This document shows positions 16,633 through 25,027 of a stretch of 40,755 nt of DNA, one piece after another. The DNA lies in NCBI RefSeq assembly GCF_030535495.1, contig NZ_JAUNRW010000011.1:1-40755 (forward strand). Reading direction: 5' to 3'. The position numbers were made by a program, and so were the translations under genes. The number at the start of each line of letters is the position of its first letter. Within the stretch, counting starts at the first letter, position 1. The stretch comes from Corynebacterium sp. (GTDB taxonomy: Bacteria > Actinomycetota > Actinomycetes > Mycobacteriales > Mycobacteriaceae). Under the pieces are notes generated by a model. That model did not search any database, was not told where the DNA came from, and saw only the letters and a list, made by a program, of their open reading frames with translations.

Positions 16633-17541
16633 GTGACTATCTCGCCGACACCGCCGGTCGCCGTCATCACGGTGACCTACTCCCCGGGCCGCCATCTGCA
16701 GGCCTTCCTCGACAGCCTGCCCGCTGCCACCGACAGGGGAGTCCATGTCGTGCTCGCGGACAACGGCTCCACGGACGGGGTGCCGGAGAAGGCGGCGTCG
16801 ATGAGCGGCAATGTCGAGTTCCTGCCCACCGGCGGCAATCTCGGATACGGCACCGGCATGAATGTCGGCGCCCGCCACCTGCGTCCGGCGCGCGACGCCG
16901 GAGAGATCGACTCCCGCTACCTGCTCCTGAGCAATCCGGACGTGGTCTTCGGGGAAGGGTCCGTCGATAAGCTGATCGACTGCCTGGAGCGCCACCCGGA
17001 GGCCGCGGCGGTGGGCCCGCAGATCGTCGAACCCGACGGCACCATCTATCCCAGTGCGCGGGCGGTGCCCACGCTGGGCAACGGTATCGGGCATGCCCTG
17101 CTGGGCCAGATCTGGCCCTCCAACCCCTGGACCAGGTCCTACCGGGACAACACCGACATGGACCGGGAACGGGCGGCGGGCTGGCTGTCCGGCTCCTGCC
17201 TGCTCGTGCGGTGGGAGGCCTTCGATGCCGTCGGAGGCTTCGACGAGCGTTACTTCATGTACATGGAGGACGTGGACCTCGGCGATCGTTTCACGCGCGC
17301 CGGGTTCCGTAACATCTACTGCCCCACAGCCCACATCACCCACGACAAGGGGCATGTGGCGGGCCTGCATTCCGACACCATGCTGCCCGCCCACCACGAG
17401 TCGGCCTATCGTTTCCAGGCGGACCGCCTCCCCCATTGGTGGCAAGCGCCCCTCCGGGGGCTGATCCGGCTCGGGCTCCAGGGGCGCAGCATCATTGCCG
17501 TGGCCCGGGCACGTACCAACCGAAAGGACTCCAGTGTCTGA
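16633..17541 (+). CDS. wbbL: Rhamnosyltransferase WbbL (arabinogalactan linker)
   Basis: Family 2 glycosyltransferase (302 aa) that adds rhamnose to GlcNAc-PP-decaprenol, making the linker between peptidoglycan and arabinogalactan. The nucleotide site is VAVITVTYSPG then VVLADNGSTDG (about 40-50). The metal-binding LLLSNPDVVF stands near 98-107, and the catalytic-region motif is FDERYFMYMEDVDLGDRF near 213-230. The family is essential in mycobacteria. The start is GTG at 16633. It overlaps the next gene by eight bases, so both form one operon. Confidence 0.85.
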   Translation: MTISPTPPVAVITVTYSPGRHLQAFLDSLPAATDRGVHVVLADNGSTDGVPEKAASMSGNVEFLPTGGNLGYGTGMNVGARHLRPARDAGEIDSRYLLLSNPDVVFGEGSVDKLIDCLERHPEAAAVGPQIVEPDGTIYPSARAVPTLGNGIGHALLGQIWPSNPWTRSYRDNTDMDRERAAGWLSGSCLLVRWEAFDAVGGFDERYFMYMEDVDLGDRFTRAGFRNIYCPTAHITHDKGHVAGLHSDTMLPAHHESAYRFQADRLPHWWQAPLRGLIRLGLQGRSIIAVARARTNRKDSSV

Positions 17542-18625
17542 ACTCAGTGTTGATCCCTCGCGTACTGATGCCGTCATTCTCGTCGGTGGCCGGGGCACCC
17601 GGCTGCGCCCGTTGACCGTCAACACGCCGAAGCCCATGCTGCCGACGGCCGGTTATCCGTTCCTGCAGCATCTGCTCGCCCGCATCAAGGCGGCGGGCAT
17701 CACCCACGTCGTGCTCGGCACCTCCTACCGGGCCGAGGTGTTCGAGGAGTACTTCGGCGACGGTTCCGAGATGGGTCTGGAGATCGAGTACGTCGTCGAG
17801 GAGGAGGCGCTGGGCACCGGCGGTGGTATCCGCAACGTCTACGACAAGCTGCGCAACGACACCGTCATGGTGTTCAACGGCGATGTCCTGGGCGGCACGG
17901 ACCTGCGCGCCATCCTGGCGACCCACGCGGAGAAGGAGGCCGACGTGACCATGCACCTCGTGCGTGTCCCGGACCCGCGCGCCTTCGGCTGCGTGCCCAC
18001 CTCCGAGGACGGCCGGGTGCTGGAGTTCCTGGAGAAGACCGAGGATCCGCCGACCGACCAGATCAACGCCGGCTGCTACGTCTTCCGCCGCGAGATCATC
18101 GCGGACATCCCCGAGGGGCGCGTGGTCTCTGTCGAGCGGGAGACCTTCCCCAAGCTCCTCGCCGAGGGGCGCCGGGTGTTCGGCCACGTCGACTACGCCT
18201 ACTGGCGCGACATGGGCCGCCCCGACGACTTCGTCCGTGGTTCCTCTGACCTGGTGCGCGGCATCGCGCATTCCCCGCTGCTGGAGGGCCGGACCGGTGA
18301 GTCGCTTGTCGACGACACCGCGGGCGTTGCCGCCGGCACGATCCTGGTCGGTGGCACGTGGGTCGGCCGGGGCTCGGAGATCGGGGCGGGCTGCCGTCTC
18401 GACGACACCGTGGTCTTCGACGGCGCCACCATCGAGCCGGGTGCGGTCATCCGGGACTCCATCATCGCCGCCGGCGCGCGGATCGGTGCCAACGCCCGGA
18501 TCACGGGGTGTGTCATCGGTGAGGGTGCGCAGATCGGCGCCCGTTGTGAGCTGGAGGGCGGAATGCGTGTCTGGCCAGGTGTGATCATTCCGGACAATGG
18601 AGTGCGTTTCTCCTCGGATGCATGA
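17534..18625 (+). CDS. Sugar-1-phosphate nucleotidylyltransferase
   Basis: A 363-residue enzyme most like the actinobacterial mannose-1-phosphate guanylyltransferase (Rv3264c type; called rmlA2 in some annotations). The N-terminal nucleotidyl-transfer domain begins ILVGGRGTRLRPLTVNTPKPMLP (about residues 15-37), has FNGDVLGG near 114-121 and ends near DYAYWRDMGRPDDF. The C-terminal third is a left-handed beta-helix of hexapeptide repeats (VIRDSIIAAGARIGANARI). GDP-mannose supply for lipomannan and glycolipids fits the nearby manB and manA. The exact sugar cannot be read from sequence. The GTG at 17534 has AAAGGA upstream. Confidence 0.8.
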   Translation: MSELSVDPSRTDAVILVGGRGTRLRPLTVNTPKPMLPTAGYPFLQHLLARIKAAGITHVVLGTSYRAEVFEEYFGDGSEMGLEIEYVVEEEALGTGGGIRNVYDKLRNDTVMVFNGDVLGGTDLRAILATHAEKEADVTMHLVRVPDPRAFGCVPTSEDGRVLEFLEKTEDPPTDQINAGCYVFRREIIADIPEGRVVSVERETFPKLLAEGRRVFGHVDYAYWRDMGRPDDFVRGSSDLVRGIAHSPLLEGRTGESLVDDTAGVAAGTILVGGTWVGRGSEIGAGCRLDDTVVFDGATIEPGAVIRDSIIAAGARIGANARITGCVIGEGAQIGARCELEGGMRVWPGVIIPDNGVRFSSDA

Positions 18626-18683
18626 CGACACGCCGATAGGGGCCTGAGATTCCTGTCAGTTGTTGCCAGGGAATCTGCCCACC

Positions 18684-18695
18684 ACTACATGTAGT
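18684..18695. promoter_or_regulatory. Perfect 12-bp palindrome
   Basis: ACTACATGTAGT is its own reverse complement. It lies between the nucleotidylyltransferase stop and its terminator. Just before it, AGATTCC (18647-18653) and GGAATCT (18670-18676) form another exact 7-bp inverted repeat. Either could be a protein site or fold in the 3' untranslated RNA. Confidence 0.35.
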
Positions 18696-18699
18696 ACCC

Positions 18700-18725
18700 C
18701 CTCCGCCCACCCCCCGGAGGTTTTT
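18700..18725 (+). terminator. Rho-independent terminator after wbbL operon
   Basis: CCTCCG / CGGAGG with a nine-base loop is followed directly by TTTTT. It ends the wbbL-nucleotidylyltransferase transcript and separates it from the whiB promoter. Confidence 0.75.
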
Positions 18726-18800
18726 GCTGTTACTGGTGTGACTAGTGGGATTAGCCGCCTGCATAAACGGCGGGCGGCGCGATATTCCCCCCGATTTCGG

Positions 18801-18837
18801 TTGACGACATTTAGTGATCACGTGTGTAATCACATCA
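18801..18837 (+). promoter_or_regulatory. whiB promoter with overlapping dyad
   Basis: TTGACG at 18801-18806 and TGTAAT at 18825-18830, 18 bases apart, make one of the clearest -35/-10 pairs in the window. GTGAT (18814-18818) and ATCAC (18829-18833) form a dyad whose right half covers the end of the -10 box, so a bound repressor would block the promoter. The leader to the GTG at 18885 is then about 48 bases. Confidence 0.6.
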
Positions 18838-18884
18838 GTGTAAGAAGCACCACAACCAACCACCGATCGGAGAAGGGGGACACC

Positions 18885-19202
18885 GTGGAAGACATGGCTA
18901 ACGGGGCCGTTCTCCGTGGAGGAGTGGCCAGTATCAATGGATCGGCTGCAGAGATGAGCCTTGATGAACTCTTCGGCGCCGTCGAGCAGGAGTGGCAGGA
19001 CCAGGCTCTGTGCGCCCAGACGGACCCGGAGGCGTTCTTCCCGGAGAAGGGCGGATCCACCCGCGAGGCCAAGCGCATCTGCCAGGCCTGCGCGGTGCGC
19101 GATGACTGCCTCGAGTACGCCCTCGAGCATGATGAGCGCTTCGGGATCTGGGGTGGACTGTCCGACCGAGAGCGCCGCCGCCTGAAGAAGCAGATCGGCT
19201 GA
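18885..19202 (+). CDS. whcD: WhiB2-type iron-sulfur regulator (WhcD/WhmD)
   Basis: A 105-residue WhiB protein that binds a [4Fe-4S] cluster through C43, C66, C69 and C75 (C...CX2CX5C). It has the FGIWGGLSDRERRRLKK turn and basic tail that contact the sigma factor and DNA. By sequence and position between the wbbL operon and the Rv3259-like gene it is the WhiB2/WhmD/WhcD group, which controls division and septation genes together with WhiA. The start is GTG at 18885 with GGAGAAGGGGG ahead; ATG at 18894 is an alternative. An N-terminal extension of about 24 residues precedes the conserved part. Confidence 0.85.
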   Translation: MEDMANGAVLRGGVASINGSAAEMSLDELFGAVEQEWQDQALCAQTDPEAFFPEKGGSTREAKRICQACAVRDDCLEYALEHDERFGIWGGLSDRERRRLKKQIG

Positions 19203-19218
19203 CATTCCCGGTGACCTG

Positions 19219-19238
19219 AGCGACCCTGCGGGGTCGCT
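19219..19238. terminator. Hairpin between convergent whiB and zincin genes
   Basis: AGCGACCC / GGGTCGCT, a perfect 8-bp stem with loop TGCG, is followed on the plus strand by a short T run. It can serve both converging transcripts. Confidence 0.65.
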
Positions 19239-19263
19239 TTCGCGATTCCGGGCCCCGGGGATC

Positions 19264-19716
19264 CTAGAGCTGGAAATCGGGGTCGATGTCGCGGGGATCC
19301 AGATTGAGGTAGTGCGCCACCAGGGCCGTGAGAATGGTGGTGAGCAGTTCCTCGCGCTCCTGCGGGGTGGCGGAGCGCTGGTCGATCGGCATCCGGAACA
19401 CCACCAGGCGGGCTCGGGTGGGCCGCCCCTGCGAATCGATGCCCGCCGGGATCACCCGGCCGAGGGGGACGGGGCCGTCGGCGACGATCTCGTCGGGCAG
19501 GATGCTGTCCGCCCGCAGGCGCATGCGGGGCACGGTGTCGACCGCGATGTCCAGGTGGGCCAGCTGCTCGGGGTAGGAGTGCTGGATGGGGGCGTAGGCC
19601 TCCAGCACCGCGACGTCGAAGGACTCGCCGCGGGTGCGGTAGCGCGGGGCCTCCATGGGTAGCAGCGGTCCACGCAGTCCGCGGCCGCGGCGGTCGCGGA
19701 AGGTCCTGGTGTGCAT
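19264..19716 (-). CDS. Rv3259-like protein, degenerate zincin family
   Basis: A 150-residue protein matching the actinobacterial group often named metallopeptidase family protein. Key segments are RGPLLP near the N-terminus, ESFDVAVLEAYAPI, LAHLDIAVDTVPRM, and VIPAGIDSQGRPTRARLVVFRMPI. The place where true zincins have HExxH reads ILTALVAHYLNLDP here, so the zinc site is missing and it is unlikely to be a protease. Its role is unknown; conservation next to whiB2 in mycobacteria suggests a linked envelope or division job. The ATG at 19716 has TAAGAT exactly seven bases before it, which argues for a leaderless mRNA. Confidence 0.75.
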   Translation of the reverse strand: MHTRTFRDRRGRGLRGPLLPMEAPRYRTRGESFDVAVLEAYAPIQHSYPEQLAHLDIAVDTVPRMRLRADSILPDEIVADGPVPLGRVIPAGIDSQGRPTRARLVVFRMPIDQRSATPQEREELLTTILTALVAHYLNLDPRDIDPDFQL

Positions 19717-19807
19717 GTCCCAGATCTTAGGCAGTGCGCACGGCGGGGCGGGGGCGGCGCGCGCCAGGGGTACCGGATTCTCAAGGAAGGGTTTAGACTT
19801 GGTGGCC

Positions 19808-20239
19808 GTGAGCCAGTTCCGACGTTGTTCCCGCCCGGGCTGCGGCAAGCCTGCCGTCGCCACCATGACGTACGCCTACGCCGAGTCCACCGCCGTGGTG
19901 GGGCCGCTGGCACCGGCCGCCGAGCCCCACAGCTGGGATCTGTGCGACCACCACTCCGAGAAGATCACCGCGCCGCTGGGCTGGGAGATGCTCCGGGTCA
20001 ACCACATCGACATCGACGATGACGAGGACCTCACCGCGCTGGCCGAGGCCGTCCGGGAGGCCGGCCGGGTCACCAGCGGTCTCGTCGACTCCGCCGGCCC
20101 GGAGCTGCACCCGGAGGATCCGGCCGACCCCGACTCGTCCCCGCACCCGGTCCACCGCGCCCGGCGCGTGTACGACGAGAAGCAGCGCCGCCGCGCGCAT
20201 CTGCGAATCATCAGCAGTGATGAGGCCGAATCCGAGTAG
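19808..20239 (+). CDS. DUF3499 family protein
   Basis: A 143-residue protein (Rv3258c type). It has an N-terminal Cys pair RRCSRPGCGKPAVATMTY, and WDLCDHHSEKITAPLGWEM near residues 52-70 with further Cys and His. These probably form a small zinc-ribbon-like site. The C-terminal half is acidic then Arg-rich (ARRVYDEKQRRRAHLRII). The function is unknown. The start is GTG at 19808, eight bases after TAGACT (19794-19799), suggesting leaderless transcription; GTG at 19802 is possible. It lies 18 bases before manB, which has its own -10 box. Confidence 0.8.
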   Translation: MSQFRRCSRPGCGKPAVATMTYAYAESTAVVGPLAPAAEPHSWDLCDHHSEKITAPLGWEMLRVNHIDIDDDEDLTALAEAVREAGRVTSGLVDSAGPELHPEDPADPDSSPHPVHRARRVYDEKQRRRAHLRIISSDEAESE

Positions 20240-20257
20240 GGAGTATCATCGGGGCCC

Positions 20258-21631
20258 ATGACCAAGCACAACCGTGACGATGTCTCCCGCGTGATCAAGG
20301 CCTACGATGTCCGCGGCGTCGTCGGCGACGAGATCACCCCTGCATTCATCCGGGACACCGGAGCCGCCTTTGCCCACCTGCTGCGCGGAGAGGGTGAGAC
20401 CACCGTGGCCATCGGCCACGACATGCGTCCCTCCTCCCCGGAACTGGCCGACGCATTCTCGGAAGGGGTGCGCTCGCAGGGTCTGGACGTGATCATGCTG
20501 GGCCTGACGTCCACCGATCAGCTCTACTTCGCCGCCGGCACCCTCGGGTGCGCCGGAGCGATGTTCACCGCCTCCCACAACCCGGCGCAGTACAACGGCA
20601 TCAAGCTGTGCCGTTCCGGCGCCCGCCCGGTCTCCCAGGACACGGGCCTGCGTGACGTCACCGACATGCTTGTCGACGGTGTTCCGGAGTACGGCGGTGA
20701 GGCCGGTGTCGAGAAGCAGCAGGACTGCCTCGAGGTCTACGGCGAGTACCTCCGCGACCTGGTGGACCTGCACAGCATCCGCCCGCTCGTGGTCGCCGTC
20801 GACGCCGCGAACGGCATGGGCGGGCACACGGTGCCGGAGGTGTTCAAGGGTCTGCCGCTGGACGTGCGCGCCCTGTACTTCGAGCTCGACGGCACCTTCC
20901 CCAACCACGAGGCGAACCCCCTGGATCCGGAGAACCTCAAGGACCTGCAGACGTTCGTCGTCGAGCAGAAGGCGGACATCGGACTGGCCTTCGACGGCGA
21001 CGCCGACCGGTGCTTCGTCGTCGACGAGAACGGTGACCCCGTCAGCCCCTCGGCGATCACGGCCGTCGTCGCCGAGCGCTACCTGCAGGACCACGCGGGG
21101 GCGACGATCATCCACAACCTCATCACCTCGCGCTCAGTGCCGGAGATCATCGCCGAGAACGGCGGCACGGCGGTGCGCACCCGCGTGGGCCACTCCTTCA
21201 TCAAGGCGAAGATGGCCGAGACCGGTGCCGTCTTCGGCGGTGAGCACTCCGCCCACTACTACTTCACCGAGTTCTTCAACGCCGACTCCGGCATTCTCGC
21301 CGCGATGCACGTCCTGGCGGCACTGGGCAGCCAGGACCGCCCGCTGAGCGAGATGATGGCGCAGTACGAGCGCTACGAGGCCTCCGGGGAGATCAACTCC
21401 ACCGTGGTGGACCAGGCGGCCAGCACCCAGGCGGTGCTCGATGCCTTCGCCGACCGCACCGCAGCCGTCGACGACATGGACGGGGTCACCGTGGATCTCA
21501 AGGACTCGAAGGCGTGGTTCAACGTCCGCGCCTCCAACACGGAGCCGCTGCTGCGCCTCAACGTGGAGGCCCCGACGCGCGCCGAGGTCGACGAGCTGGT
21601 CGCCGAGATCCTCAGCGTCATCCGCGCCTGA
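20258..21631 (+). CDS. manB: Phosphomannomutase ManB (PmmA)
   Basis: Alpha-phosphohexomutase (457 aa) converting mannose-6-phosphate to mannose-1-phosphate for GDP-mannose. The metal and phospho-serine loop is FTASHNPAQYNG near residues 107-118 (Ser as phosphate carrier). The Mg-binding loop is FDGDADRCF near 247-255. The sugar-binding GGEHSAHYYF stands near 327-336, and the phosphate-binding RASNTEPLLRLNVEA at the end. TATCAT lies eight bases before the ATG. It works with manA and the nucleotidylyltransferase in this window. The last 14 bases overlap the end of the convergent gene. Confidence 0.9.
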   Translation: MTKHNRDDVSRVIKAYDVRGVVGDEITPAFIRDTGAAFAHLLRGEGETTVAIGHDMRPSSPELADAFSEGVRSQGLDVIMLGLTSTDQLYFAAGTLGCAGAMFTASHNPAQYNGIKLCRSGARPVSQDTGLRDVTDMLVDGVPEYGGEAGVEKQQDCLEVYGEYLRDLVDLHSIRPLVVAVDAANGMGGHTVPEVFKGLPLDVRALYFELDGTFPNHEANPLDPENLKDLQTFVVEQKADIGLAFDGDADRCFVVDENGDPVSPSAITAVVAERYLQDHAGATIIHNLITSRSVPEIIAENGGTAVRTRVGHSFIKAKMAETGAVFGGEHSAHYYFTEFFNADSGILAAMHVLAALGSQDRPLSEMMAQYERYEASGEINSTVVDQAASTQAVLDAFADRTAAVDDMDGVTVDLKDSKAWFNVRASNTEPLLRLNVEAPTRAEVDELVAEILSVIRA

Positions 21632-22769
21632 GAGCGCGTTTGACGTCGCGCCGGAGACGCTCGCGGCGCGCGGCCGGGTAGAGCTCATCGGCCAGCGCCC
21701 CCGCGGCCTCCCGGCGCTCGCCGACATCCGCGACACCCGGGCCCGGGTGGGTCGGCTCCTCCAGGGTGCTCACCGGCCATCCCGACCCGACGGAGGAGTG
21801 TTTGACCTCGTAGTAGTCGCCGTCGTGGACGGATACCGCGATGCCCCGGGCGCCGCGGGCGGCGGCAATGAGATGCGGATGGAAGCGGGTGGAGATCCAC
21901 GTCTGACCGGCCCGCGCCGGCAGCCCGTGGGTCCACAGTTCATCGAAACCGACGAAGCGCGCCTCCCTCGTCAGCTCCGGGTCCAGCCGGCACATGGCGT
22001 CCCACACGACCCAGTCGCCGGCCGGGATGCACTCGACGAAGGCGAGGTCATCCCCCGTCGTGCCGAGCTCCCGCAACTGCCGCACGAGACGCCCGGCCAG
22101 TTCCTCCACCCCGATGCCCAGCAGGTCGGACTGCGCGGACACGACCGTGCCGCGCAGGCGGGCATCCTCGGGGCCGTGCCCGAGCCCGTGGTGGGAACGG
22201 GGATCGGCGGCCGCCAACCAGGAGTCGTCCTGCCCGGCCTCAGCGGGGGCGTAATCCCGGGACGGGGTGTCGCGGACGGTGATCGAGTCGAACAGGGACC
22301 ACCAGTGGTTCAGCTCACCGGCGATTCCCCGGCCCGGGTGCAGCCCCTGCCCGGTGGCCACCCGCAGCGCAGCGGCGTGACCGATCGACGCGGCGGCGGT
22401 GACGATCCGGATGTGCTGCGGCCACAGGTCGGTGACCCACCCGCCGCCGAGCAGGTGCACCACATCGGCCGACTTGGCCAGATTGAGACCCGAGATGAGG
22501 CGGGGGCGGCGGGTCGGGTCCGCGATGGCGGTGGAGACCTCCGCCGGGGAATCGCAGCCGTCGGCCAGGCGCCACAGGGTGTCCGTCACGGTGAGATCCG
22601 GGTGGACGTTGTGATGGAGGACCGCGGCGATGCCGGGGGAGTGGCAGTCGAGGATGACGCGGGCACGGGGGCGTCGATAAGCAAGCTCGCGTAACCATGC
22701 AGAGACGATGAACTCGTCCCCGAAGTTCGGGTGTCCGGCTGGCGCGATCAGATAGATGACGTCCGACAT
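21618..22769 (-). CDS. Polysaccharide pyruvyl transferase family protein
   Basis: A 383-residue protein with the features of the CsaB/WcaK-like pyruvyl transferase family: an N-terminal glycine-rich start YLIAPAGHPNFGDEFIV, the middle LLGGGWVTDLWPQH near residues 105-118, and a C-terminal STRFHPHLIAAARGARGIAVS that resembles the nucleotide- or PEP-binding RxH segment. Members place pyruvate ketals on wall sugars, though many have no proven activity. ATG at 22769 is the likely start. It is convergent with manB (14-base overlap of stops) and divergent from the SIS gene. A role in envelope glycan decoration fits the neighbourhood. Confidence 0.72.
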   Translation of the reverse strand: MSDVIYLIAPAGHPNFGDEFIVSAWLRELAYRRPRARVILDCHSPGIAAVLHHNVHPDLTVTDTLWRLADGCDSPAEVSTAIADPTRRPRLISGLNLAKSADVVHLLGGGWVTDLWPQHIRIVTAAASIGHAAALRVATGQGLHPGRGIAGELNHWWSLFDSITVRDTPSRDYAPAEAGQDDSWLAAADPRSHHGLGHGPEDARLRGTVVSAQSDLLGIGVEELAGRLVRQLRELGTTGDDLAFVECIPAGDWVVWDAMCRLDPELTREARFVGFDELWTHGLPARAGQTWISTRFHPHLIAAARGARGIAVSVHDGDYYEVKHSSVGSGWPVSTLEEPTHPGPGVADVGERREAAGALADELYPAARRERLRRDVKRALRRG

Positions 22770-22824
22770 GACCCCATGGTGACACACAGGGTCCTCACAG
22801 AGCACGCGCACTATCCTGGATCGC

Positions 22825-23829
22825 ATGGATGACAGCTCTCTCGACGCCTATCTCGACGGCTCCACCTATCAACGGGAGACGGTGCGGTTCTACGACGTCG
22901 CTCACGAGGGCGCCCAGGTGAGAGCAGTCGCCGGGGCCATCGAACGCATGGAGGGCCTGTACCGCCTGCAGCCGCGCAGCCTCGTTGTGCTGGCCACCGA
23001 CCAGGTCGCGGCCGCCGCCGCGCGTGTCGTGGTGCGGATGCGCGCGCCGTTGCGGGTGCCGGTCGTCGTGACCGACACTCTGCCGTCCTATGTCGGAGCC
23101 CTGGACATCGTCATGGTGGTCGGCGACCGGGCCGATGATCCGGACACCTCCCGGGGGCTCATCGCCGCCGACCGCCGCGGCGCCACGACCCTGCTCGTCG
23201 GGCCCCCGCGCGGTCCCATCCTCGAGGACGCGCCCGCGGGGACCGTCATCATTCCGGCGCTGCCCACCGCGGCCGGGGCCTCGCCGGCCCGCACGATCAT
23301 CGCGGTCGCCACCGTGCTCGACCTGCTCGAGGAGGACCCCGACCTCGTCGCCCAGCGGCTGGAGGACATCGCCGGGAGAATCGACGAGGAGCTGGAACAG
23401 CTGTCCCCGGAGCGCGACGTGGTGGTCAACCCCGGCCGTCAACTGCGGGGATACGCCGACATGGCCCGCGTGGTGCACACCGGCCGCTCCCGTCACGGCT
23501 TCGCCGTCGCGGAGCTCATGTCCGTGCTGTGGTCCCAGAAGGGCCTGCCCTCCGGCGTGGTGGCGTGGGATGAACTGGAGTTCGCTCCCCAGGCTCCGGT
23601 CCGCGATGTGTTCCACGACCCCTTCCTGGATGGCCCGGTCGATTTGGTACCCTTGAGGACTGTTGTCTGGGCAGAGGACCCGGACGTGGCAGCCGCGCTG
23701 CCTGATGCCCTCGCCGTCACCTGCGAGACCCCCGGCATCGGAGAACTGGCCGCTGCCCTGCAGCTGATCACACGTGGACTGGCAGCCACCACGTACGACC
23801 TGCCCGACGCACCAACTGAGGACTACTGA
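22825..23829 (+). CDS. SIS-domain protein of the manB-manA operon
   Basis: A 334-residue sugar isomerase-like protein (Rv3256c type) that resembles the bifunctional phosphoglucose/phosphomannose isomerase fold with two SIS halves. The phosphate-binding Ser/Thr loops are poorly kept. A C-terminal part follows near HDPFLDGPVDLVPLRTVVW. Its catalytic activity is not established in the family. TATCCT stands exactly seven bases before the ATG, indicating a leaderless mRNA. The stop abuts the manA ATG with no gap, so the two are coupled. Confidence 0.75.
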   Translation: MDDSSLDAYLDGSTYQRETVRFYDVAHEGAQVRAVAGAIERMEGLYRLQPRSLVVLATDQVAAAAARVVVRMRAPLRVPVVVTDTLPSYVGALDIVMVVGDRADDPDTSRGLIAADRRGATTLLVGPPRGPILEDAPAGTVIIPALPTAAGASPARTIIAVATVLDLLEEDPDLVAQRLEDIAGRIDEELEQLSPERDVVVNPGRQLRGYADMARVVHTGRSRHGFAVAELMSVLWSQKGLPSGVVAWDELEFAPQAPVRDVFHDPFLDGPVDLVPLRTVVWAEDPDVAAALPDALAVTCETPGIGELAAALQLITRGLAATTYDLPDAPTEDY

Positions 23830-24990
23830 ATGCAGAAACTCACCGGCACTCCCCGGAGTTATCCCTGGGGTTCACGCACCCTCATCCCCGAGCTGCGTGG
23901 AGAGCCGACCCCCTCCTCCCGTCCCGAGGCAGAAGTGTGGTTCGGCGCGCATCCCACCGGCACCTCGCTTATCGACGACCGCCCCCTGACCGACATCATC
24001 GCCGCCGACCCGGCGGCTGCGCTCGGCGATCGTGTCCTCCGTGACTTCGGCGACGGCCTGCCGTTCCTGCTCAAGCTGCTCGGTGCCGCCGAGCCCCTGT
24101 CACTCCAGGCCCACCCGTCCGCCGCCCAGGCCCGGGAAGGGTTCGAGCGGGAGAATGAGCAGCGGATCCCGCTGAACGCACCCAACCGCAACTACCGGGA
24201 TCCCTCGCACAAGCCGGAGCTCGTGGTGGCGTTGACCGATTTCCACGCGATGGTCGGTTTCCGTCCGCTGGAGAAGACGCGCGAGCTGTTCGCCGCGCTG
24301 CAGTGCCCGGAGCTGGACCGTTACCTGACGATCCTCGATCCCCGCTCGGAGGAGGACAGCCTCCGTGGCCTGTTCACCACCTGGATCACCATCCCGTCTG
24401 CGGCGCGGATCGCGCTTATCGACGCCGTCATCGCCGCCGCCCAGTCGGAACTCGACCGCGGCGACTGGATCTCCGATGTCCTGCGGACCGTCCTGGAGCT
24501 CCAGGACCGCTACCCCGGTGACATCGGCGTCCTCGGGGCACTGCTGCTCAACCACCTGGTGCTGGCACCGGGTGAGGCACTCTACCTCGACGCCGGCCAC
24601 CTGCACGCCTACGTCTCCGGACTTGGTGTGGAGATCATGGCCAACTCCGACAACGTCCTGCGCGGCGGACTGACCTCCAAGTATGTCGATGTCCCGGAAC
24701 TCGTGCGCATCCTCAACTTCCACTCCGTCCATGATCCGGTGGTCACGCGGGTGGAGGGGGAGTACCAGGTGCCGGCGGCCGAGTTCCGTCTGTTCCGCCA
24801 CGACCTCGCTGCCGCGGAGGCCTTCACCTTCACCCATGACGGCCCCGCCATCGCACTGTGTACCGCCGGCGAGGTTCAGCTGGGCAACCTGGGGCTGCGC
24901 CCCGGGGAGGCCGCCTGGATCCCGGCGTCGGACCCCGCCTGGGAAGTGTCCAGCGTCGAGGGCGGCCAGCTGTTCATCGCCTGCGTCTGA
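23830..24990 (+). CDS. manA: Mannose-6-phosphate isomerase ManA
   Basis: Type I phosphomannose isomerase (386 aa), a zinc enzyme linking fructose-6-phosphate to mannose metabolism. Zinc ligands are in LQAHPSAAQAREGF near residues 95-108 (Gln and His), the Glu of the YRDPSHKPELV segment, and the His of YLDAGHLHAYVSGLGVEIMANSDNVLRGGLTSKYVD. The catalytic region carries the conserved Lys and Arg. It supplies mannose-6-phosphate to manB. The ATG directly follows the SIS-gene stop. Two copies of GCTTATCGACG occur in this gene (23967 and 24414), both using the rare Leu codon CTT. Confidence 0.9.
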   Translation: MQKLTGTPRSYPWGSRTLIPELRGEPTPSSRPEAEVWFGAHPTGTSLIDDRPLTDIIAADPAAALGDRVLRDFGDGLPFLLKLLGAAEPLSLQAHPSAAQAREGFERENEQRIPLNAPNRNYRDPSHKPELVVALTDFHAMVGFRPLEKTRELFAALQCPELDRYLTILDPRSEEDSLRGLFTTWITIPSAARIALIDAVIAAAQSELDRGDWISDVLRTVLELQDRYPGDIGVLGALLLNHLVLAPGEALYLDAGHLHAYVSGLGVEIMANSDNVLRGGLTSKYVDVPELVRILNFHSVHDPVVTRVEGEYQVPAAEFRLFRHDLAAAEAFTFTHDGPAIALCTAGEVQLGNLGLRPGEAAWIPASDPAWEVSSVEGGQLFIACV

Positions 24991-25027
24991 CAGGCCACCG
25001 GGCGCTGACCGGCGGCCCGTCACCACA

